Assembly (NCBI GenBank): GCA_963575745.1
Contig: CAUYUJ010004976.1
Location: forward strand, 1 to 64,000
Length of the DNA stretch: 64,000 bases
From: Prorocentrum cordatum
Lineage: Eukaryota; Sar; Dinophyceae; Prorocentrales; Prorocentraceae
Direction of reading: 5' to 3'
In this document: in pieces, positions 38,455 to 48,809 of the stretch
Layout of the letters: each line of letters starts with the position of its first letter
How positions within the stretch are numbered: the first letter of the stretch is position 1
Program-made: the position numbers and the translations under genes
Notes under the pieces: model-generated
What the model was told of the DNA's origin: nothing
Databases searched by the model: none
Seen by the model: only the letters and a program-made list of their open reading frames with translations

Positions 38455-39399
38455 ATGGCGGGTCAAGGTGGCGATGTGCAGAATCTACAGTCATGGGAAG
38501 TCTCTGACATAGATACAACGGCGATCGAGGCTCATAATGGATCACGTTTGCGACAGCTAGGAGTCTCAGTGAAAGCGCGCGATATATTTCAAATGTATGA
38601 GGATTCGTTGGTGGTGGGGTCGCCATGTATCGTGGTGGTTTCGTGCGTATGCCCTCCAAGCGGCCATCGTGAGTATTTGGATGCGCTTCTCACTAAATAT
38701 CTCAAGCACAAGCCAGACGCTGCCGAGAGACGGCTGGTCTATGAGAACATGACGTACGAAGCCATCATCGGTCAGTTGCCATCATCGGTGGTGGTATCAA
38801 TCAGCAGGCGATGGGATACAATCAGGGCGAGTGGGTCGCCATTTCAGATTGCCTTATTAAAATACGTCGAAGGATATCATCCCAAGATGTGTGCCGAATG
38901 GGCTTCAGGAGATGGGATTCCCACTATAGGCGATGGCCGAAACATGGTTGTCAAAGTTTCGCGTGCAGGTTCAGTCGACCCAATGCATTTTGTTGGTGGT
39001 GATGGAAGGTTCGATTTGATTAGCATGTGCACGCTGGCAACTGTGAGTGGTTGGCGAGTACTGTTTGTGGGCGACGGCGATGGTGGACTTGCGTACAATT
39101 GTGGGAGGCAAGTGTCTGTAAACATCAGAGTGCGCGAGTGTATCCCCGTCCAAGTTCGCACAACGAGCGACGCCACCATGCATCAGAAGAGGCAGTTGGG
39201 TCGCGAAACTGGCTCGTACGAGGATTTCCACACTTACGCCAAAGACTACAGGATCAGTCAAATCGTGGAGTCATTCCTTCACCGGCAGGACTCCGGCGAA
39301 ACGTTGTGGCCACATGAGGGGCCATCGACTTCGATGCTGCAGCCGCATGCTAACCTTAACGCGGGGGTGATGTGGCTATTCGCATCGATTGTTCAATAA
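38455..39399 (+). CDS. Conserved 314-residue protein of unknown function, copy 1
   Basis: A complete ATG-to-TAA frame beginning MAGQGGDVQNLQSWEVSDID. It contains SLVVGSPCIVVVSCVCPPSG, QLPSSVVVSISRRWDTIRAS, VGGDGRFDLISMCTLATVSG and WRVLFVGDGDGGLAYNCGRQ. Composition suggests a soluble globular protein; no signal peptide, membrane segment or coiled coil is evident. The protein at 56,537-57,478 is about 86 percent identical by eye and nearly collinear, with many synonymous differences and no disruption in either copy, so selection has probably kept it. Codon use is less GC-rich than in nearby host-like genes. I do not recognise any catalytic family; the Gly/Asp-rich VGDGDGG segment is the most motif-like part. 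It lies inside the inverted element. Confidence 0.8.
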   Translation: MAGQGGDVQNLQSWEVSDIDTTAIEAHNGSRLRQLGVSVKARDIFQMYEDSLVVGSPCIVVVSCVCPPSGHREYLDALLTKYLKHKPDAAERRLVYENMTYEAIIGQLPSSVVVSISRRWDTIRASGSPFQIALLKYVEGYHPKMCAEWASGDGIPTIGDGRNMVVKVSRAGSVDPMHFVGGDGRFDLISMCTLATVSGWRVLFVGDGDGGLAYNCGRQVSVNIRVRECIPVQVRTTSDATMHQKRQLGRETGSYEDFHTYAKDYRISQIVESFLHRQDSGETLWPHEGPSTSMLQPHANLNAGVMWLFASIVQ

Positions 39400-39800
39400 G
39401 TGCGCATTCCTGGTCACATAACACAGGTCACATAACACAGGACGAAACAGTTCGTTCAACAATTGCACGCTACTAAGTTTAATTGAGTACGGGGTGCAAG
39501 TCAAGATGGCACGCAGTTGTTCAATCCGTATGTTTGGCCGATGTGCTCAGATCATGGCTGAGCCTGGTCAGCGAAAGGCAGACGTATTCCTTATGATTGG
39601 GAGTTGTGGTATGTTGCTCGATGATGGAGCTGCAGTGGCGTGTAATTCCTGTATCGGTTCGCTGCTACGGGACTCGCTGCTTGCATTGCAGTTCAGAATT
39701 TGGTGCCAGGGCATGCGCTGCGACAGGCAATGGCTTGGTGAAAGCTCTGATAATCAGAGCGGTGCGCTTGCTCAATTTTTTTTTCGGTGGCTCATGGTGT

Positions 39801-41660
39801 GCTCGTTGATCGTCGCAGAAGATAATAAGTCTCCTACAAAACTGATGCAGTACTCGGAACAGTTCAGCGCCTGGTTCCAGAAGAATATTTCCACCTTGGG
39901 TCCGCACCTCAGGGCCGTGGCGAAGCCGTCGGCCTCAGTTTCGAGAGCGGCCAGCTGCCCCTGGCCAGATGCGCGTTGCATTTTCCAGCTCTCATCGCCA
40001 CTTTGGTCCAGGTGGCCAGGACACGTCAGAACTCAAGTGCGGAGGCCAAGGCTGTTAGCAACGTTGTTCGATCAGTGGGGCTCAAAGAAGTTCAAGACTC
40101 TGCAGCTTGCAATGTTTGCAGACGCTGGAGATGAGCACTATCACTTGATGAGGCACCTAGACTACGAGAGGTTCCCGGCTGACGACCTGCCCTTCAACGC
40201 GAGCGCGTTCGTCGCACGCTGTTCGGGGTCGGCGGCCACCCAGCCGTGGCCGCGTAGACGGACTGCGCGTTCACTGGGCGCATGCTGAAGCTGCTCAAGC
40301 ACCCCATCATGCTTCCAGGCGCTGGCGCACGTGCGTTGGACTGTCCAAACGGCGCGGCCCCAGCTGTGCAGACGAGATGCCTCGAACGCATGATGAATTG
40401 GGTCGCGGCAGTCGTGCAGACGCTCCGGGCGGAGTTCCCCAGCTTCGAGGCGATCCAGGCGTGGGGCGTCTTCAATGTCGCGCAGCATGACAGGGGCACG
40501 GGCGCACGCGCCGAGAACTCAGCCAACGCCCAGCGCCACAGGCAGATGGAGCGCTTGATCGAAGCCTTCAAGGCGGAGGCGACCTCGGACGAGCTGGCGG
40601 GGGAGATGGAGTCCGTGCGTCATTTGGTGGCGCGCGTGGCCGCGGAGAATTCGATGTGGTTGTGGATGCTTGGATGCGAGCTGCGAAGATGGCCAGCGCT
40701 AGTGCAGATATGATCATTCGCTACTGGGCAGCGGGTGGATCCACGAGCGGGGTCGAGCAGTCCTTCGGGGAGGGCTGCAACCGCCCCGTCGCCTCCCTGG
40801 GCAACGGCGCTTGTTGCGACCGCATGGAGATACTCGAGCTCGGGAAGGGCGACATACCTCAGGTGCTGCGCCGAGCTGCGGGCATCTGGAGCGACACCGG
40901 CAGTGGAAACAGGCAGCAGCGAAGCGATGTTGGCGGGCAGCATTTGCGTGCCCGGAACGAGGGCTGCGAGGGCTGCTGGCGGCAGGAGCGGCAGCTCGAC
41001 GCAGCGGCGAGCCCAGGTCAACTGAAGTCCGTCCGCGCCGTGGATCCAGATGCGATGTTGCAGCTTGAGACGTGGACAAGGACTATCCGAGGACAGACGG
41101 GCGCGTTCCACTACTCGCAAAGTAACTACTCGCAAACGGCCAAGATCCGCCGCGGGGGATTTACGACATGTTATGACACACGCATACATGTTTTTTTTTC
41201 TGACGTTTGCGAGTAGGGACTTTGCGAGTAGTGGAACGCGCTCGGCGAGAGGAGGCCTGGGCAGGCAGACTCGGGGCTCTTGAAAACGCCTCGGTGGAGG
41301 AGCTCGAGCAGGGGAAAGACCGAATTGAGAAGCAGTGCGTGGTGCGCGCCGCCAAACGGCGTCGAGCAGCCGCTGGGTTGATCACCGATTGCAAGATCTA
41401 TGCCGTCGCGGCCAAGGCCCACGAGTCCACCTTCATTCAGTCCACCGCTGCGGGGTCATTGGTTTTCGTGGTCAAGGAGGTGCGTGAGCGACCGCGTCGA
41501 GGCAGGCACCGGTCCAGTAGTTGTTTACAAGGCAGCGCTGTCATCGCAGAGGCTAGTCTACATGACCGACGCCTTCCTGGATTAATGTCTGCGGATCGCC
41601 ACTTTGATGGTCGATCGAGCGGGTGGTTACATTTGGCAAGTGGAAGTTCACTAATTTAGT
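39801..41660 (+). pseudogene. hAT-like transposase, copy 1 (5' missing, frameshifted, carries a MITE)
   Basis: Begins abruptly at the end of the element at 37,735-39,800. The sequence matches the transposase at 50,830-53,467 on the protein level across several frames: SPTKLMQYSEQFSAWFQKNI, LQLAMFADAGDEHYHLMRHL, MLKLLKHPIMLPGAGA, MMNWVAAVVQTLRAEFPSFE and IIRYWAAGGSTSGVEQSFGE. The STSGVEQSF segment resembles the VERxFS part of the hAT C-terminal dimerisation domain; the assignment is by that resemblance and by similar dinoflagellate proteins known to me. There are frameshifts near 39,980, 40,270 and 40,650. A 141-bp MITE interrupts the 3' part at 41,101. The zinc-finger N-terminus is lost. It is inactive. 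Confidence 0.5.
41101..41241. mobile_element. MITE with 38-bp terminal inverted repeats
   Basis: The left arm (41,101-41,138) starts GCGCGTTCCACTACTCGCAA and ends CTACTCGCAAACG. The right arm (41,204-41,241) is its reverse complement with two mismatches. TACTCGCAAA occurs twice within each arm. The sequence is absent at the corresponding place of the intact transposase copy (around LSEEAWAGRL), so it is an insertion. A target-site duplication is not clear; GAGGA-like sequence lies on both sides. Confidence 0.88.
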
Positions 41661-41794
41661 GTATTTCACGGCCAGGGCTACCATGATGCCCGCAATTTAA
41701 TCATGGACATCGCACTTTTCGGTTCGGGTGACACGGCGCCAGTCTGAGTCTTATGGCACGTTGAAAACCGCATGAGTCTTAGGGCGCGTTTGGT

Positions 41795-41875
41795 GCACAT
41801 GGGCACTAATGGGCACTGATGGGCTCTAATGGGCCCTGATGGGCCCTGATGGGCCCTAATGGGTCAAGGGGGGCA
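41795..41875. repeat. TGATGGGCCC decamer repeat
   Basis: Seven or so units of GGGC(A/C)CTAAT and GGGCCCTGAT in tandem, next to a GAGTCTTA(T/G)GG duplication. Confidence 0.85.
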
Positions 41876-41939
41876 TCGGGGACTCGGGCACAGCGCAGGT
41901 CAGCGTTAGCCCAGCTCAGCGACCGAAGGGATTGTGGGA

Positions 41940-42094
41940 GAGTGCACGTAGGGGGCCCCCGTTGGTCCCCGAAATGGCCTGTCGTTTTTTTACGTGGTAG
42001 TGTTTGTCACATGATCGTTCGTGTCCTTGTACATATGCACGTATACACAAGTATGTATATATATATATATATATGTATATGTATATATATATGC

Positions 42095-42129
<35 letters not shown>

Positions 42130-42278
42130 TTCATATATGTATATATATATTTATGCGTGTGTGCATATATATATGTATATATATATATATGTGTATACAC
42201 ACCACGTTCAAACGTGTGTGCCCGCTAACATGCGTATGCACATGATTGCCAACAATAGCATAGCATAGCATAGCGCAG
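41940..42278 (+). repeat. Third, partial copy of the element's left end
   Basis: From AGTGCACGTAGGGGGC through the AT-rich run to GCACATGATTGCCAACAA and a short CATAG pentamer run, this matches 37,735-38,025 and 38,200-38,240. The segment between and the ORF are missing. Confidence 0.88.
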
Positions 42279-43277
42279 CACATGCAGGGGCTAGGGGCTC
42301 GGGGCTCTGGCGCGCCCATGGCCTCCCAAGGGCTAGGGGTTCAGTCTAGGGGTCGGGGGGTTCAAGGGCTTCTGAGGTTTCAGAGGCTCCATGCGCATGT
42401 GACTTGGGCTCCAAGAGCTCTGGTGCACCCATGGCCCCCCAACGCCTGCGGGTTCAGTCTAGGGGCTGGCGGCTCCAGGGGCTTTGAGGCTCCAGAGGCC
42501 CAAAGTGCTCCAGGGGCCCCAGGAGCCATGGAGTTTGTCTGCTCTACGAGTTTGTCTGAGTCTGCCTGTCGTTGTCTGCGTTTCGGGCCCGAAAACCTAG
42601 ACATGTCTGAGATGATGACGATTCTGATGATGCTGAACGACTTTGATGATGCAACGTTGATGGATGATTACGATGTTGGCGACCCTGGTAATGCCGAGGA
42701 TGTCGAGGCTGTGGATGCGGATGATGGCGGTGGAAACCCCTTCTGGACACGTTTGCCCCGGCGTGCCATGCTCTGACCAGCGTCGAACCCATTGGCACCG
42801 TGCGCAGGGGCATGCCATGGACATAAGAGGCGAATCAGGGCGAGGGGGACGAAGGGAGCGAGGAGGACAAGGAGGGGGAGATTGATGAGAAAGGGGAGGA
42901 TCTCGAGGATAAGACGGATGGTGACGAGGAGGAGGAGGAGGAGGAGGAGGAGGAACAGGACGAGGATGGCGGGTGTGCCTCAACGCCGGGCAATCGAGGC
43001 ACGGGGGAATCTCATTGAGGAGGGCGAGGACGAGGTCAGAGGAGGATTTAGTACGCTCAGCGCCCGGCGGGAAACGGTCCAGCACGCAAAGTGGGCCGCC
43101 GCCGGGCGACAAATGGCAATGCAGCTTCAACTGTCGTCATTGCACTCATCCCCGCCTACTGTAGACTACTGTCGAGTGCCCCCTCCCTCGACGATGTCAT
43201 GCCGCCTGACCGCCTGGATTCATCCTGAGTGCCGTGGGCTGCGGCGCTACTACTGCAGGGCTGCTTCTGAGACTCGA
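42279..43277. other. Spacer, no convincing gene
   Basis: 42,285-42,530 consists of GGGGCTCCAG/GGGTTCAGTCTAGGGG imperfect repeats. 42,600-42,780 is a GATGAT-rich, Asp/Met-rich frame. 42,810-43,070 is GAGGAGGA-rich. None shows a domain, though a small exon cannot be excluded. Confidence 0.5.
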
Positions 43278-46200
43278 TCACTCCTCATCATCGATGTCCT
43301 GGCCAGCCGCAGCAGTGGACTGCTGCTTCATCGCGTTGATCCGATCGAGCAAGGACTGCCGGTCCGCCGCGCCCTTGACAACAGCCGCCGCCGGAGTGCT
43401 GCCGCCGATGGGGGTGCTCCCACCAGCCACCGGAGTGACGCAGCCAGCAGATTGAGATCCGCTGGAGTCCTTGGTGGGCGTCGTAGCGTCCTTCCGAGTG
43501 GACGTCACTAGGGACGAGAGGTTCACGTCGTAGAGGTCGAGGTCGTTCGCGTCCATGGCCGCCGAGAGGATCCTGCTGCGCAGCTTGGAATAGAGCAACT
43601 CGACGTGGGCGTCAGTGAAGCACACGCCAAGGTAAGGTATCTGCTTGCGCACTGCGTACATTGCCCAATGTCCTGAGCCCGGGGTGAGATCGATGATCGA
43701 TGTGGCCTGGAGCAGGTGGGCCACCTCCGTGGCCAGAGCTGGAGGCCCTTCGTGCCAGAAGGCGGGCACGAGGTCGGACGCCTTCGTGGCCTTGTCCTTC
43801 TTGTGCTCGACGCCGCAATTCCCACCCGGCAGCGGCAGGTTCTCAGTGCTGTACATCGCTTTCTTGTCAGACCAGGGCACTGTCCACGTAGCGTCCTTTG
43901 GAGGCGTCCCAAATGGAGTCCGAATGGAGGGGGTCAGAGGATCGCGATACATCGCCGATGCCTGCTTCGCCGATGCATCGACAACGTCGGCGCCGTGAGG
44001 ATCAAGCCCCACTAAGTCGCATCACCGATGCATCGGCGATGCGGCGCGATCATCCACCCCGTTTACGCGGACCCCATGTAGGAGGCATCGGTCCTTGTCG
44101 CTCCAGTCTGCCACATCCAGAGGGCCGATGACGTTGCCCCGCGTGGTCGCCTTCGGGCTCAGCTTGCGCGGCCCGATCTTGAAGATGGGCATCTCCGACG
44201 ACAGCAGGAGGACCGTCTCCATCTGCTCCAGCGCGTGGTTGCCGTGCATCCGATTGAGACGCTTCTCGAGCGACTCCTGGGAGAACATCGCATAACGCTT
44301 GGTCACCTCGAGCTTCATGGGGCTCAGAGCTTTGACAATCTTATCCTCCCAGTCCTGGCCTTTGGACCCATCGGGGGCGACGATGATATCGTTGGCTGGT
44401 AGACTTGGAGTTTTCTCACCCGTCGCCCGCGCATTTACCACCGCGCCGAGAAGCTTGCTCAAGTGGTGCGGACGGCTGGGCCCCAATCGGTATTTACCCT
44501 GCGTCCCGCTCTCGCACAAAGTCTTGGCGTCGATCACGATGGCTACGTAAGACTTGCCCTTGCCCATGGCCTGGCCCGCCTCGAACGCCTTGATCGACTG
44601 CGCAATCTCTTCTTGGGACGTGGCGGCCACGAGCTTCACGTTGGACCGCATCCGACGCTGTGCCAGTTGGGCGTGCGACTTGGCCTTGGCGACGTCGGCG
44701 CTCTCCATGGTGACCACGCTGTGCCAGTTGGGCGTGCGACTTGGCCTTGTCGACTGGTTCGCGATGAAGGCCAACTTGAGGTTCTGCGCCGCCTGCTCCT
44801 CCTCGGCTGCAGTTGGATCGGCTTCGGCGTCGTCGACGATGCCGGCAGCCTTCTTCTGATCATCGTACGTCTTCATCAGCTCTGACATCATGTGGGAAAC
44901 GTCCGCGGTCTCCAGGAAGTCATCGCGAGTCCTCTTATTGGCCATGGTCTTGATCATCGCCACGTCGTACTCGTAGCCGTAGACAAGGGTTTCCATCATG
45001 AGGAGCAGTTGGCCGGCGCTGGGCGGCCAGGAGTGGGGCAGGGTGCGGTCCGTGGCCACCCCGTCGAGATCCCTCTTGGGCTTCTGAATGACACCGAACC
45101 TCTTCCTGCATGTCACGACCGACTCGGTGAACTGTTTGAAGGCGGTCTTCACATCGGTATCCCAGTTAAATTGTTCAAGGCGCCTCCACAGGGAGTCGCG
45201 CAGCGCACGCTTGAAGACGAAGAGATCGATGATGGACTTGTTGCCCCAGCCCTGGACCTTGCCCTCGAGCAAACGCAGTGGGATCGCCTCCTTGCCGTCA
45301 GTGCAATGCCAGTGGTCCCACAGCATCTCGTAGGCCCAAATCATGAGCGTACTCTTCTTGTCGCATTGGCTGCCGACCTCCTTGTACTTTAGCACGCTGT
45401 CCATGGGGCTATCGTTGCCCAGCTGATCGAAGCGGAAGCAGATGTCGCTCACGTTTTTCACGATCAGCACTTGGTTGCGAAGTGTAAGACAATTCTCGAC
45501 GAACGTAGGCGTCACATTCTCCGAGGACTTGGCCATGGTGAGCTTGCCGTAGTAATCCGCCAATGATTTTTTGTTTTGCTTCTGTCCACCTTCCTCCAAC
45601 TGCTTCTTCAAGTCGATGATCTCGTACGAGCGGAGGAGGTTGGACCTGCGCATGTTCTCATGCTTCACCGCCAGGTCCTCCCGCCCCTGCACCAAGATCT
45701 GGAAGGTGACGTTGAGGGAGTGCCCCGGGTCCACCACCATGAAGCGGACGGGGATGGACTGCAGCATCTCGCGCCATTCACGCATGGCGTCGAGATTGTC
45801 AGTTGCCTCGGCGGCCATGCCTATGGCCGCGCGCAGGGCGTCCCGCATCTCAGGCATGCAGACCGCCTGGAGTTGACCATGCCGAAGGTGCGGCAGCTCG
45901 TCGCCCCGCGTGTGAGCGACGGTGATAGTGTCTGGGTAGCTTTTAGGCGTCTGCCAGAAGTGGCCGCGAAGGTTCTCGATGCGGTTCCAGTACTTCGGCA
46001 CGTTCGGCTGCGACTCGTAACGCAAGTTGAGCCAGAAGAAAGGGATGCTCGCCACGTAGGGCTGACCAGCGTCGAGCTTCTTCTTGGCCCCATCTGGATT
46101 GTAGGCATGGGCCCCGCTTTTGTCCGTCGGTTGGTCATGCATGATGCCGTCAAAGGCGGGGTGTCGCATGATCTTGTCGTCGTAGCAGCACAACTTGTGT

Positions 46201-46343
46201 TGGACCGTCGCGTTCAGGCACCCGGCGAAAGGGTTTACTGAAGACGGACTTGCGCCACCGCCTGCTGGGGCAGCGGAGGCCTTGGCGGCGCGCTTGGGAA
46301 CTTTGGGCGGTCTAGCGGGAGCATCGTGGGCGCGCTTGCCCAT
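43278..46343 (-). CDS. Large protein with a C-terminal methyltransferase-like motif, two exons
   Basis: Minus-strand gene. I take ATG 46,343 (MGKRAHDAPARPPKVPKRAA) because upstream codons belong to a GGGCCC-rich repeat. Exon 1 runs to 44,058 and exon 2 from 43,961 to the stop at 43,278, with a 96-nt GT-AG phase-0 intron removing the only in-frame stop (TGA, 44,024-44,022); the product would be about 989 residues. The N-terminus is Lys/Ala/Pro-rich and possibly nuclear. The middle has KNVSDICFRFDQLGNDSPMD and LMIWAYEMLWDHWHCTDG. Near residue 853, SIIDLTPGSGHWAMYAV followed by IPYLGVCFTDAHVELLYSKL resembles the SAM-binding motif and neighbouring strand of a Rossmann methyltransferase. No catalytic motif was found, so enzymatic activity is unproven. 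Similar pairs of domains occur in multicopy dinoflagellate proteins. Confidence 0.7.
43962..44057 (-). other. Candidate 96-nt intron containing the in-frame TGA
   Basis: On the minus strand the donor follows CGCGTAAACGGG (GTGGATGATCGC...) and the acceptor is GCGAAGCAG before GCATCGGCGATG. Length is a multiple of three and the frame is the same on both sides. It holds two copies of GATGCATCGG. Without splicing the gene would be truncated by TGA. Confidence 0.6.
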
Positions 46344-46499
46344 GGCGCTTGCCCAGTTGAAAAGGTGTGGTGTGAAATCCTCACTCGGCGGCGTCGAGTC
46401 TCGAGCCCAAATGGCTACTAATGAGCATGATGGAGGAGGAGCTGCGCTGACACGCGCTGCCCCACTGACGCGCGCCGAAGCCGCGCATGGCAAAACAAT

Positions 46500-46790
46500 G
46501 CCCGTGGAGGCTATGGGGCCATCATGAGGCCCCCGAGACAATCCAAAGAGGGCCCAAGGGCCCGAGAAGCGTCCTAAGAAAGCCCGACAAGCCCCAAGAG
46601 TGCCCAATACAATCCAAAGAGGGCCCAAGAGGGCCCGAGAAGCGCCCTCTGAGAGCCCAAGACGACCCAAAAAGGGCCCAAGAGGACCCGAGAAGCGCCC
46701 CAAGTGGCCCCCAAGAATTCCCCAAGAGAGCCCGAGCAGCGCCCAGGACGGCCAAATAACAATCCAAGAGGGCCCCGGGGGAGGTGAATA
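46500..46790. repeat. GGGCCCAAGAG/GCCCGAGAAGCGCC repeat upstream of the gene
   Basis: Imperfect units of about 25-60 bp with CCAAGAGGGCCC and CCCGAGAAGCGCCC. On the minus strand they are Leu/Gly/Ser-rich and are continuous with the gene frame only by chance. Confidence 0.8.
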
Positions 46791-46794
46791 ACTC

Positions 46795-47400
46795 CGCGCG
46801 GCATACATCCTCTGGGGCCATATGGAGGAAGATCTGGGGGAAGATATTGGGAAGATCTGGGGGGGGGGGGATCTGGGGGAAGATCTGGAAGAAGCATTGG
46901 GGGGAGGAAGATCTGGGGGGGGGAGATCTGGGGGAAGATATGGGAAAACCTAAAGGGAATATGCTATGTGTTGTAGTTGTATAGTGTGTAACAAATGGCA
47001 GACGATTAATGTTCATGCGCTAATGGCAAATATTGCGTAATATCTGATATATAATATACCATAATGTATGTTGTAGATGCACACTGTATCTTATAATATA
47101 TCACAGATGATTGATGATCATGCGTTAATGTCATAAGCTACATACTATGCGATATACGACGCCATATTCCCTACATAGATTCTGCCTAGAAGGGTGCTTA
47201 CTCTCGATCTTGAAAAGGCCGGGCAGGGGAACGCGCCCTGGGCGGTTCCCCCGGCATCCGCCCCGCGGTCCCCCCCCAGCTACGTCCCCTTAGCTTGGCG
47301 TTGCGTATATCATCTTAGCGTAGCGTAGTTCATCTTGGATTACCTTAACTTCATATTATGGCTCAGGTGTATCTTAGCTTAGCGTACCTTCATCGTAGCG
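46795..47400. other. Spacer with GGGGAAGATCTGG and AT-rich repeats, no gene
   Basis: 46,820-46,940 is a GGGGGAAGATCTGG repeat. 46,960-47,160 holds two diverged units of about 95 bp, each with TGTTGTAG, GATTAATG/GATTGATG and CATGCG(C/T)TAATG. It is AT-rich and could contain promoter elements of either flanking gene, but nothing specific was identified. Confidence 0.55.
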
Positions 47401-47790
47401 CCGCTGAGCTTTAGCATAGCAGAGCACAGCATATCTCAGCCTAGCGCAGCATAGCATAGCATAGTGCGGCATGAGCATAACACAGCATCGCATAACATAG
47501 CCAAACATAGCATATCATAGTATAGCATAGCGCAGCATAACATATCATAGCACATCATAGTAGAGCATAGCGCAACATAGCATGGCATAGCATAGCATAG
47601 CGTACCATATCACAGCGCACCATGACATAGCATAGCTTAGCATTGCATATCATAGCATAGCACAGAACAGCACAGCATAGCATGGCGAAGCATAGCATGG
47701 CATAGCATAGCCTAGCCTAGCCTAGCAACTAATGCTGCGTCCATAGGGGCTCCAACTTCCAGGTAGGGTCGCAATGGGGTAATGTCGTAG
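47400..47790. repeat. CATAG pentamer tract plus 60-bp joint, copy 1
   Basis: About 330 bp of CATAGCATAGC/ACAGCATAGC pentamers, followed by CAACTAATGCTGC and AGGGGCTCCAACTTCCAGGT, AGGGTCGCA. The same tract and joint occur at 53,715-54,022 in the same orientation. Confidence 0.92.
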
Positions 47791-47953
47791 ATGATACAGT
47801 CTACCCGTGATGGCTTCAAGAGGCACAGCACTGAGCGCGCGGCGCGTGTGCTATCGGCACGGGCACTTTACAATGCATCACAGGTGCCCCCCCGTCGGTT
47901 GCGAAACGATGCCGCGGTGAATTTTGCCGGGGACCATTGGGGACCATCGGGGA

Positions 47954-48177
47954 CTGAAATAACAGGGGTGCGCATGCGCACCTCTGTTATTTCAGCGCCG
48001 GGCGCCCAGCTCCGAAATAACAGGGGTGCGCATGCGCAAATCGACTGAAATAACAGATTTGCGCATGCGCAAATCAAGGAAAAGTTGTCTTTTGCGCACG
48101 CGCACCTCTGTTATTTCAGCGCCGGGCGCCCAGCACTGAAATAACAGGGGTGCGCACGCGCACCCCTGGTATTTCAG
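47954..48177. repeat. Cluster of long near-perfect palindromes with CTGAAATAACAG arms
   Basis: 47,954-47,995 is a 42-bp palindrome (arms CTGAAATAACAG and CTGTTATTTCAG around GGTGCGCATGCGCACC-like sequence) with one mismatched pair. 48,136-48,177 is a second. Between them are half-palindromes and the perfect GATTTGCGCATGCGCAAATC. A GCGCCGGGCGCCCAGC joint separates units twice. Confidence 0.95.
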
Positions 48178-48179
48178 TC

Positions 48180-48809
48180 GCCGAGTTGGAGTTGTGACTT
48201 TAAGGATTTTCGATGTTCACCATTATTTTTCGCCCCCGGTGCATTTTGAGGATTCGCTCTTCGAAACTATCGCGCGCATCATTCGCATGATCATCGCGTA
48301 CCTCCTCTCCATTGCCCTACATGTCGTTCTAGACGGCGAGGCCTTAGGTTGCATTATCTTGCATGCGGCGCATGCGGCAGTACCGTCATTATCCTACCTC
48401 CTACATGTTCATATCACACATGTCGTTCGCGTAACCAGCAAGATGTTGCAGCGACGACGACGCCGAGGCGACGACGGCGTCGAGCCCCCCCCCCACTGCG
48501 GAGGTTAAGGAGGAGGAGAAGGAGGACGCGGCCGGAGCTCTCGACCCCACCATTCCTCGAGCCGGGTCGATCCGCGCGGGCTCCACGGCCCACGGCTGGA
48601 CGAGGAGGTTATTTTCAGCCCGCGGTGCAGTGATGCTCCTTCCCAGTTGCGCGGAGCCCACGAACCCAACATCACGCACCAACAACCCCGATGGCGCTCT
48701 TGGCGCAGTAAGGGTGGCACGCACAGTGCCCAGAACGCCGACGCACCAGCCAGGGCCCACGCAGGGCTGCCAAATGTAAATTTTACAAGCGGATACTGAC
48801 TGGCCTAGA
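48180..48809. other. Spacer downstream of the methyltransferase gene, no gene assigned
   Basis: Mixed sequence. A 139-codon minus-strand frame (48,401-48,820) shows no domain or composition that convinces me. Confidence 0.5.

Larger units (their letters stand above)
37735..39800 (+). mobile_element. Unclassified element with one conserved ORF, copy 1 (inverted partner 56,176-58,105)
   Basis: The unit starts at AGTGCACTTAGGGGGC next to a minisatellite and carries GTCCCCGAAATGGCCTGTCG, a TA-rich run (37,855-37,970), a CATAG-type pentamer run (about 38,180-38,270), an ORF (38,455-39,399) and a distal region. It ends after GGTGGCTCATGGTGTG, where similarity to the partner stops. A 17-nt hairpin GCTCTGATAATCAGAGC lies about 40 bp before that end. 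The partner is complete and inverted. No transposase, reverse transcriptase or integrase motif was recognised and no clear terminal inverted repeat was seen. Confidence 0.65.

Noticed and set aside
42282-42776. 164-codon plus-strand frame
   Set aside because: The first half translates GGGGCTCCAG-type repeats and the second half a GATGAT-rich stretch; no domain or conservation is visible.
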